The position numbers were made by a program, and so were the translations under genes. Source: Taudactylus pleione (taxonomy: Eukaryota > Chordata > Amphibia > Anura > Myobatrachidae). Taken from it: DNA of 64,000 bases. Shown piece by piece: positions 50,401 to 61,315 of the stretch. The stretch spans positions 10,965,001-11,029,000 of the forward strand of contig JAUIMM010000188.1 in the NCBI GenBank assembly GCA_031769625.1, written 5' to 3'. The notes beneath the pieces are model-generated. The model was given only the letters and a program-made list of their open reading frames with translations, was not told where the DNA came from and made no database searches. Numbering within the stretch: position 1 is the stretch's first letter; every line of letters starts with the position of its first letter.

Positions 50401-53400
50401 TGCGGTTGGTGCACAGACATAGACAGGGGTAACATAGGGGCTGCATCTGAGCCCTTCCCCTGATGTATGAGCAGCGTCTGAATAGTCACCGGTCAGGAAC
50501 GCCCAGCACACTCGCAGTACATTTGTGATAACGTGAATCTCATTCGCACCTGCACCTCACAGTGTAACGCAAGCACCATACAAGTTTTTAGGGATATTTG
50601 CGCAAGCGCAGTAGCAAACAAATCTCTCGTCTCCGTGTACAACGGCACTGCGTGCAGACTCACAATCCGGCCCTTAGACTCAGATTTGCCCAATTTAATA
50701 CTTGTGCCTGCACCGGGCACTGATACGCCTTCGGCCTACTCTAGGGTCTAATAATGTTGCTGTGTGGTAGGATGGAGAGGATGGCGCCCATAACGTCCTA
50801 GTTACACCTTTGCTGACCGTGTCGTGCAGGCAGCCCCTTATGTGACCGCATAGAATACATTGTGAGGTCAAGGACAGACCTGTGGCGTCGCTGGTCTTCA
50901 CTTGTATGGTGTAAGTGGTGGTCTCCACCATTTCTTCCTCGTCCTCCACAGCAGGCATCTCGCACGTTTGCGTCCTCTTCTCGCCCTTAGTCTTGGACAG
51001 CCAGTCTCCATAGGTAAAGGACGTCTCCTCTTCTGTCACCGTGTTTTTCAGTATAATCTGTCCAGAACGCACAACACACTTTAGAACGACGCTCAGGTTA
51101 CAAGTAACGATGAGTAACTTCAAAGTCAAAAGAGCCAAATTGAAGCATTGAAAGCAGAAGCTACAACACAACGTGACATCGTCCAAGTAAAATAAATACG
51201 ACTCTCAATGCCTATTGTACATTATTCACACTTTAAGGATCAGCGAAATCCGTACGTGGATTATATATATTCTTTTTTTACCTTTTCAAGAAACCATTCC
51301 GGACGACTCCCTTTCCCGTCTATGGAGATTCTCATCTTCTTCAGCGGCGCGATGTCCGCTATTTCCATAACAAATGTGTCCCTCTGACCTCTCTCAAACC
51401 TACAGGCAGCCATGGACATAAATCATTAAGTAAGCATACAGATGGCTAATGGCACCCACCAATGCCTGGTGATGACCCCATGGTGCACTAAGCAATTTGT
51501 ACACAAAAATATAAGCATGGGTTGGGGTAATGACCCCTCAGAGCCCACATGGCCCTAGGCCGAAGCCTACTGTAGATTGCCTAATGGCCATTCAGGCTGT
51601 GGCCCCTATTTATCCTTTAAGAGAACTAAACAATTGCATCCTGGAAAAATAACTAATCGTATGAAATGCGTTGGATTTAATTAGCGCTGTGGATCGTGGA
51701 CTCCGGGCTAACAATGTCCAGCGTCACCCGGGTCCCTATTACAGGAGGGCACAGAGACTGAAGACACTGGCGAGGAACAGACCCCACAAGCGCAACTGAA
51801 GCCACCAGGACCTTAACGGTTTACAGACCTACACACTGGCGCTCACCTGGCTTCTTCCGGCTCCCGCACATCGGAGAGCACAGACGGCCTTATTCTGAGA
51901 TTTACACGTTGCCAATATTTATGCAGACCAAGCGATTGTTTGCCATAGCGCATGCACAAATGCCGCACTGCGCACGCGCAGCGACTCCATTACGATTATT
52001 CTCATACAGAGGATTTACTTGCAAAGTGAGTGCCAGGTAGTCATCATTTGGGGGAGGTATCAGAGGGGGTGGGGGGTGGAAGAACGCAGAAGTGTCTGAA
52101 TAACAGGGACAGTAAGTAGGCTGTCTATTCTATTGGTTATATTTCCAGTCCCATCCGGCTTAATAACAGAAGCACCCACCTAGTTTGTCTGTATATTGCG
52201 TAACTGCACATTACCGTATACCGCAGTTTTATTTCTGTCTATATGTTATTGCTATAGTTACCACCATTGTATACACAGCGCTCGTAGCTTTTATACATTC
52301 TTCCTGCTGTTTAGGACTATTGCGCTGTCCTTCATTCTGTTATTCCTCTGAGGGAGAAGGAACGCGGAGATGACACGGATGATCACAGATCCCTACACAG
52401 CGCATCCTATGCATAGGGGCCTACCCCAGTAACGCAGGATGGATGGAGCTGTGGGATTCTATGTGCGCCATTGTCTGGGTTGTGTCTAGAAACCAGTGAG
52501 CACAGCATGGGCCGGACTAAGCGGTGGGCAGAGCTCTGTCCCAGCCCTACGGAAGGTGAATTTGGCGCCTTGTGTATGTGTTACTAAAAACGCAGTCGCT
52601 GTCAGTGACACCCCCGCGTCTAGCTAACCCCCTCCCCCTGTTATTTCTCAGGAATGCCCTCTGTAATCCTTGGTTCCTGCGTCCCTGGCGGTAACCTTGG
52701 TGACGCATGTGCTGTGCGACTCGGACAGCGAACATAGTACTTCCAACATCGGCCAACCGCTGAGTATCTGCATTGCGAGCAGTTAGCGTTCACCCCTGAC
52801 ATCAGGCAAAGTGTGTTTTTCTCACAGGGATAAATAATCCCTGAAGGGTGAGAATCTCTCTGCAATCTGCTGGAGTTCTAGTAGGTAGAGATCTATTTAG
52901 GTAACTTAATATGCAACTCTTCACTTCATTAACAATAAGAGGACACCAGGCGTCTCACAAACACAGAAATCATTAATGTGTGTGTAGTGCCCTCTGCTGT
53001 ACAAAGAAATCATTAATGCATGTGTAGCGCCCTCTGCTGTATACAGTGCAGAAATCATTAATACATGTGTAGCGCCCTCTGCTGTACATAGTGCAGAAAT
53101 CATTAATGTATGTGTAGTGCCCTCTGCTGTACATAGTGCAGAAATCATTAATGCATGTGTAGCGCCCTCTGCTGTACATAGTGCAGAAATCATTAATGCA
53201 TATGTAGCCCCCTCTGCTGTACACAGTGCAGAAATCATTAATGTATGTGTAGTGCCCTCTGCTGTACATAGTGCAGAAATCATTAATGCATGTGTAGCGC
53301 CCTCTGCTGTACATAGTGCAGAAATCATTAATGCGTGTGTAGCGCCCTCTGCTGTACACAGTGCAGAAATCATTAATACATGTGTAGCGCCCTCTGCTGT

Positions 53401-56400
53401 ACATAGTGCAGAAATCTATAATGCATGTGTAGTGCCCTCTGCTGTACATAGTGCAGAAATCATTAATGCATGTGTAGCGCCCTCTGCTGTACACAGTGCA
53501 GGAATCATTAATGCATGTGTAGCGCCCTCTGCTGTACACAGTGCAGAAATCATTCATGTATGTGTAGTGCCCTCTGCTGTACATAGTGCAGAAATCATTA
53601 ATGCGTGTGTAGCGCCCTCTGCTGTACACAGTGCAGAAATCATTAATGCATGTGTAGTGCCCTCTGCTGTACACAGTACAGAAATCATTAACACGTGTGT
53701 AGCGCCCTCTGCTGTACATAGTGCAGAAATCATTAATGCATGTGTAGCGCCCTCTGCTGTACATAGTGCAGAAATCATTAATGTATGTGTAGCGCCCTCT
53801 GCTGTACACAGTGCAGAAATCATTAATACATGTGTAGTGCCCTCTGCTGTACATAGAGCAGAAATCATTAATGCATGTGTAGCGCCCTCTGCTGTACACA
53901 GTGCAGGAATCATTAATGCATGTGTAGCGCCCTCTGCTGTACACAGTGCAGAAATCATTCATGTATGTGTAGCGCCCTCTGCTGTACATAGTGCAGAAAT
54001 CATTAATGCGTGTGTAGCGCCCTCTGCTGTACACAGTACAGAAATCATTAATGCATATGTAGCCCCCTCTGCTGTACACAGTGCAGAAATCATTAATGTA
54101 TGTGTAGCGCCCTCTGCTGTACATAGTGCAGAAATCATTAATGCATGTGTAGCGCCCTCTGCTGTACATAGTGCAGAAATCATTAATGCGTGTGTAGCGC
54201 CCTCTGCTGTACACAGTGCAGGAATCATTAATGCATGTGTAGCGCCCTCTGCTGTACATAGTGCAGAAATCATTAATGCATGTGTAGCGCCATCTGCTGT
54301 ACACAGTGCAAGAATCATTAATGCATGTGTAGCGCCCTCTGCTGTACATAGTGCAGAAATCATTAATGCATGTGTAGTGCCCTCTGCTGTACACAGTGCA
54401 GAAATCATTAATGCATGTGTAGTGCCCTCTGCTGTACACAGTGCAGGAATCATTAATGCATGTGTAGCGCCCTCTGCTGTACACAGTGCAGAAATCATTA
54501 ATGTATGTGTAGTGCCCTCTGCTGTACACAGTGCAGAAATCATTAATGCATGTGTAGCGCCCTCTGCTGTACACAGTGCAGAAATCATTGATTTGTGAGA
54601 GTGTGAGGTGAATTTAGTGAAAAGCCAGTTGGCCAAAATCGTGACAAAAATCTTCCAAAATAATTTTGGTGGTTTTAGCCACTTGAGATTGACTGAAAAT
54701 CATGGAGTGACATTTCCGATTAATTTCAATGGGCAATGCATTCCAATGAACACAAATAACCCATAGAAATGCAATGCTGATTGAAATTAATGGAAAAATC
54801 CTCCATTAAATAAGTAAGTTTTATTGTTAAGAGATTACAATTTTTTTATTTATTTTTTTGTAATTAAATATTACTGTAGTACTACAGTATCTTATTTATA
54901 GTCGTTAGTTGCCCAACAACTATTTTCCTATGTCAGAGAGTCTGAGCAAACCGGAATAGTTCCACAATAGTATTTAATTGCTTTGCTGCTAATGTTATTA
55001 TATTGGTCAGTACCAGCTAAGCCAATCACAAGCGGCGTGCAAGCATTGCTTATGGTTGGCTAGGCTTTTCCCATTTATTTCCATGGGCAATGAATGTCAA
55101 TGAGCTTTCTGTGTCAACTAAAAATGCATTGCCTATTCAAATGAGAAGGGCAGCCGAATCTAGGTCACCCCAAATTGCTTGAATTTCAAATACAGTTGGA
55201 TTGTAATAGATTGGGGAGTTTGAGGAACTAATGTTTTATGTGCATCTATTTTCGCTCATTTTGTCTGCTGGATAAAATCTTTTTGTCTCGGATTAAGCTT
55301 GTGGTACAGAAGTTTCCAGAAACACGTAACCAAAATACTAAAAAGGACAGTCATCAAAGCAAAACAATACAAAAATAAATACATTAATTAATGAGTTAAT
55401 TAAATGCACTGGTAAAATAAATTATATGTAAATTATCATTTCTGGGTAGATTGAACGACTGCCGGCTGCATAGTCTGTCTGCAGTAGTTAGCACCAGGAC
55501 CGGACCTGGCCATGTGGCACTGTGGGCAAATGCCAGAAGGCCCGATGGCCTGATGGGCCAATCCGGTCTGAAATCTGGCCGAGCATCTCCGCCTCCTGGC
55601 TCACTGGACGAGGACTGCATCGAGGATACGCCCCCGAGCGTCGAGGCCACACCCCGCGTGCACGAAGATTAATGTCTGGGCTGATCTAGAGTCCCAGTCC
55701 ATCCCTGGATAGCACGGAGCTAAAAATAGCATGTCAGTAACCGATTTATGCATGATGATTAATGTTATATTATGGACCCATCCTGGTGTCCAATAACCAC
55801 ACCCAGTAATACAATTTATTTCCTTTTCTGCACCTAAAAATTATTTTGAAAATAGTCCAAAATATTTACCTGTCTCCACATTTTGGCAATAGCGTTTCCT
55901 CCGCGCTCCCACTGGCCCCGTAACACGTCATATAAATATTGGCATCTGTCCCGCCATTGGGAACATCTCCAGTGACCACTGTAACTTCATAGAGAATCTG
56001 AAAAATTGTTAACAGATATTTACTTCTGCCTGGGTCGGAATCCGCTGCTACTGTCCTACAATGGGGGCACCCAGCCCTCACGGGAACCCCTCACAAATGA
56101 CACAGCTGGGGCACAATACTGAGATAACAGAGGCTTGTAGGCGTGTTTTGTACCTTATGGCCAATAGTAATGGCACTTGCATCCAACATATTGAAGACCC
56201 GCGCGGTAAGGCCATCACCTCTGTCTTTGGCAAACCAGCACTTGCACACGAACGTGTACATAACCCCTTTTGTAGGCACATTGAGTTGTATTTCTTCCAC
56301 CAGCCAGCAGCTCTCTGGGGTGGCTCCATCGTGGCCCAACTGGGAAAACATCAGCCGAAATGTAAGATAGGGGAACAAGCTGATAACTCTAATTTAGAAG

Positions 56401-59400
56401 TGAGCAGGATGCTCGGAACATCACTGAACTTCATCAGCCCAAGTAAAGTTATCTCACCTCCATCCTCTTAATTTCTCCTACGTCTAATCCCACCACAGAG
56501 AACTTCTCGACAGAGCCGGGAGCGAAGCCTTTCTTCCCCTTGGGGAGGTCCAGCCAAAGTCGGTTTGTCTTTATCTTCTGTGGGCCCATGATGATAATGT
56601 AAGCGCGGCTTTCTGTCCCGCCGTCCCGCTCCTGGCCCGTGGTGATGGTGATGTGATAGGGGATCACTGGAAGAATATTGTTACTATTTACGCTTAGGGG
56701 CACTAATATCAAATTTACAGACTTACAGATATCATGGCTTAGTAAGAATAAAGTTGTCTTTGGAACTGTAATTAGGTATAAATATATTCCAGCAGTTCAT
56801 ATTATAATGAAATGTATTTATCTGTATATCTACTGTGATACTTGGGGTTAATTAGCTCGGTAGACTGGGGTCAGTGGTGCAGTGAGTAGGTGCAGAATTC
56901 CACATGTAGCATTCCAGTTAAATAAACATAAGTGGTGCTTTACTTCCAGCATGTGAAATCAGGAAACAGAAAAATAATAAACAAACCTAGCCCTTGTTTA
57001 GGGCACTAGCTCACTTCTTGAACCCTCTCTACAGAAGCAGCTACTCTGCACGACAGTCTCTCACAGTCTCTGAGATTGGTGGTTCTTCCTGTCACATGCA
57101 GGACTGGACACTGGCCTCCTGGCCTGATATAGCTTCCTTTGCTTGTTGGCTGCCACCTCTCACAGTCTGGCCTGCTTCTTGCAGGTACCATAGCTCAGTC
57201 CCAGAGTTGGATAGCCTTCCCTGTATCTCACAGGTCTAGGCTCAGGCCTCCTGGCCCTCACTGGCTTGCTAGCACAGTGAACTCTGGGCCTGATTCAGAG
57301 CCGGACGCCCTGAACGAGCGCCCGCTCTGAATCAGGACTTTTTCTTTTTATTGCGAAGCGGCCTCTTGGACGCTCGCATAGCTGTGGGTTACCACCCACA
57401 GCTTATGCGAGCGTCCATGATGATGGTCGCGATGGTCAAGACCATCGCGACCATCGTGCTTGCGACGAGACCCTTGCGGTAGGGTCTCGTTGACCGCAAG
57501 CCCTGGAGTGATTTTGGCTCTATCAGAGCCAAAATCACTCCCACTGACATCACTAGTGATGTCAGTGGGGCCGGACCTAGACGGTAGGCGTTCCCATGGG
57601 AACTCCTCCGTCTGGGCAGCCACGCCCACCAAAGGGGGCGTGCTGTCACTCAACATCGACAGCACGCCCCCTTTGGTGCAAGACCCATAACGACGGCTTC
57701 CCCGTCGCTATTCGGGTCTCGCGCATGCGCACGACGGAGGCGCCTCAATCGTGCGCATGTGCATTTGGGCAACATCGACCCGCTTGCGAGCGCTCAGCAT
57801 CACTGGTAAGTAGACTATCGGCCTTACTCCCTCTCCACATCACCTATTTTCCTGCCTTCACGTAGAACTTTCTTCCCTCCTGTCTTTTGTGACCCTGTAC
57901 CTTGTAAACATCTCCATCTCCCATCATCCCTGACAATTCTGTGACACCCACCTCACTAAATATAATATATACAGATAGTTGGTGACTTCTCAGGAGAAGT
58001 GGGGGGGTCAGCTTTGGGGAAGCCAGGGGGAGGCAGGACTAATGATGAGACTTGAGGCTTAACGATTGACCAACTGAAGGACAAGGCTGAAAATCGCGTC
58101 AGTGGGAGAAGTTAAGATGCAATTCACGTAATCACATCAAGTTCCACCTTCTGCTTCTCGGTCTGGTCCAGCTTCGGGGAGACTGACAGACCCTCTCGGG
58201 AGTCCAGGAGATCACCCATTCTATTATAGAGTCTTTCACAGAGATTGCAAGAGAGTTGGCAAATATGTACATACAGATGTGTCTCCATACATCTATCCTC
58301 CATGCGGTACAAGTCGCGTTACACATAACGCGTGAGCACCGTGCAACTCGGGAGCGCCGAGCGTCTTTTCCTGCAACTATTTCTTTAAAATGCATCTTAT
58401 TCGCATTCTAAGGGAAAAAGTTGCATGAAAAGACGCTCGGCGCTCCCGAGTCACTAGAAGGGCTGTTTAACGCGGATGGAGGCTACATGTATGTGGAATC
58501 ATCTGTACACGGAATAAGGTTTACTGACGTAGCCACACTCTGCAGACTGAGACGAAGTGGATGTTCCTGTACATTTACACTACAGTGACGGTAGGTAAAG
58601 CCGGTTGCCCTTAATATTAAAGCTATATGTATAAAGAGTGAGATGTCTTACTTTGCCCCTCCTGTAAGGAATCATCCAGGCTGCTTTTGCCCTTCAGGTT
58701 AGCATTGTTATCCTGACTTTTCAGGCTCAGCGAGGAACCCCAAAAACTTTTCGATGAGCTGCCCAGACTCGTCCGCTCTCCGTCGTAATCCTGAAAGGCG
58801 CAAACGGAAACATGGGAGCTTCTCTATATCAGTGTACTTTACACTCTGTCTTGTTTTATAGTATAGTTATGTATCTCTCTCCGCTCTCATACAGTTAAGG
58901 TTTCCTGCAAACCGGAAATGATTTATGGGGTGGGGGAGGGGGGGTTTGTGCAGAACAAACTGTGGGCAATGTACTAATTGGTAGCAGCGGCTTCTTACAT
59001 TGACACTGTTACAAAGGTTTTGGAAAGAGTGATGCAAAAATATTATAACACAGATATTTCTCCCTTATAGAAATCCTATAGAAGTAGAACATTAATGGAT
59101 TACTTTCCATAACAACAGGCCAACAAAGTATTTTTTTTTTTAATTGTGTCGATCCATTTTTTTTTGCAGATAATAGCTGACTCATTTTGGCCCAAACGTC
59201 ACAAACATGGTATATTAGCCGGTGTAAATCATGCCCAATGCCAGCCCAGCGTGCGCTGAGTTTCCCAAAGGCGGGATACCTTCTCGTAGAGAATCCTCTC
59301 GATCCTCTTGTCTTCTTTCTTGGTGGAGAGCCAGCGCTCGCAGAGGAAGAGGTAAGTCTCCTCCGTCACCTCGTTCAAGATCTCCACCCGCTCCAGGTAC

Positions 59401-61280
59401 CAGTCAGCATTCAGCAGGGTGTTATCATGGCGAATCTTTATCTTGATGATGGTGCCGAGGTCCACGGCTTCGATGTTAAACTTGTCCACCTAGAGGTATT
59501 GAAAGCACAGCCTCATATATATAACCTTATGTATAGTAACAATACTTCCCAGGTGTGTGCTTCCATGTTCTGTGGTTACCTTAACATTACCCCTGTTTCC
59601 ACCCAAAATGTTTAAATCACAATATTATTCTCCCATTATTTAGACTCCTGATGAACCGAAATTAGAGGACTAGAACTTTTTCCGCACCTTAAAAAGAATT
59701 CTGGGCTGAGTTTTATTCCTAGAGCCACACACACGTCTGTGCTGACCTTTCATTTGATAGTGATAGCAGCCCGATTCAAGTTTGGTGACACTGTAGACAA
59801 GTGGAGCGGTTGCCATTGCAACCAATCCGCTTCTAGCTAGCAGTTATAGACTGTACTGGATAAATGCTAGATAGAAGCGGATTGGTGGCAATGGGCAGCT
59901 TCTCCATACTTTAGGTATAGGCCTATTCCTGCACAGGAGAGCAGCAGTTTCTCAGGTCTCAAAGATTTGTTCAAAACGTAATGCTATTAGAAGGCAAAGA
60001 GCGTTTTGTACTTTTTGTTTTAAATTTTTTTCTTATAATTTCACCACATTGGGCACTGGGCCTGGTTCAGACCCGGAACGCTAAGCCGCGATCGCTCGCT
60101 TCCAAAAGGGGCCGGGTATGTAAATTCCGCGATCGCACTGTGTGGCGTAAGGACGCCCTCTATGTCTTATAGAGCGACGGAAGTGAGCGCACGCCGGTGT
60201 AATGACGCCCACTTTTCTTTCTTAGCACACGTCATCTCCAGGAAGTGTATGATTAATCGGTAACATCGAGCGCCATCGTAGCTGCTCGCAGCCCTTAAGG
60301 TAGACCCTACCCTTCCGCAAGCACTGCGATCACTGCAGGCTGAAATACAACCAAGTGACGTGTATAATGACGCCTCTATGTTAATTATGCACGCCCAAAG
60401 AATGCCGAATTGACGCTCAGACACTCCTGCGTTCGCACCACCACTCCCCCGTTCACAAGCACCTTCCCCTGTTACCACCCACAAACGGCGCTGTCACTCA
60501 AGGTAGCGCTCAGTCTTTGAGCTATGAGCGCACGATTCCCGATCGCAGTGACTGGCTCGTGCACGCGCATGCACAGACGCATAACAATCGCCCATAGCGA
60601 GCGAAAGCAGCTTAGCGTCCGGGTCTGAATCAGGCCCACTGTCCCAGTCACATGACCCCTTCTTACTACAATCCGTGGCTATGTGTGGTCTTGGTGTGAG
60701 TGGCTGTGTGTCAGGTGACCACTACTCAGTGGGCTACTCCAGGATTTGAGCCAATGAGATGCCGGCAGATATCGGGCCTTATACAATTTGATTGAACCAG
60801 CTCTACCTGTCAGCAGGTGACACAATGTGCAAGCTTTGGAGCTGCTATGTATGATCCCCACTGCCATGGAGGAGGTTGCGTATCGCTGAGCAAGGCCGGA
60901 TTATCAGCAAGGCGGACCAGGAACCTGCCTAGGACCACCGGGGGCCGCCTGCTGCCCTCTGTCTTTAAGTTAAAATGCTCGATTTTCTTAAGGTCATGTT
61001 GCCTGCTGCATTCCCACAGCGCTTCACAGTAGCGGTTGCTTAAATGTTGTTTATGGTTTAGTCTTTTATTATAGAGGACTTATAATCCCTCTGAGGGGAG
61101 ATGGGAATGAATAGACCCAGGTACATTGTGTACAGGTGGTATCAGACGCGGGACCCCCCACCAACACGAGTCTCTATCTTAAATTGTGCGGCCACCTCGC
61201 CGAAAATGGACCACTCACAAGAACCTGACTGTGATGGGGGCTCAGGACAGAGGACCCTGATATATTTTATGACTTCAATA

Positions 61281-61315
<35 letters not shown>

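Noticed and set aside
52973..54598. 493- and 533-codon open frames with 15-residue repeats
   Set aside because: They are the 45-bp minisatellite read in frames without stops, open on both strands at once; no start context, no non-repeat domain.
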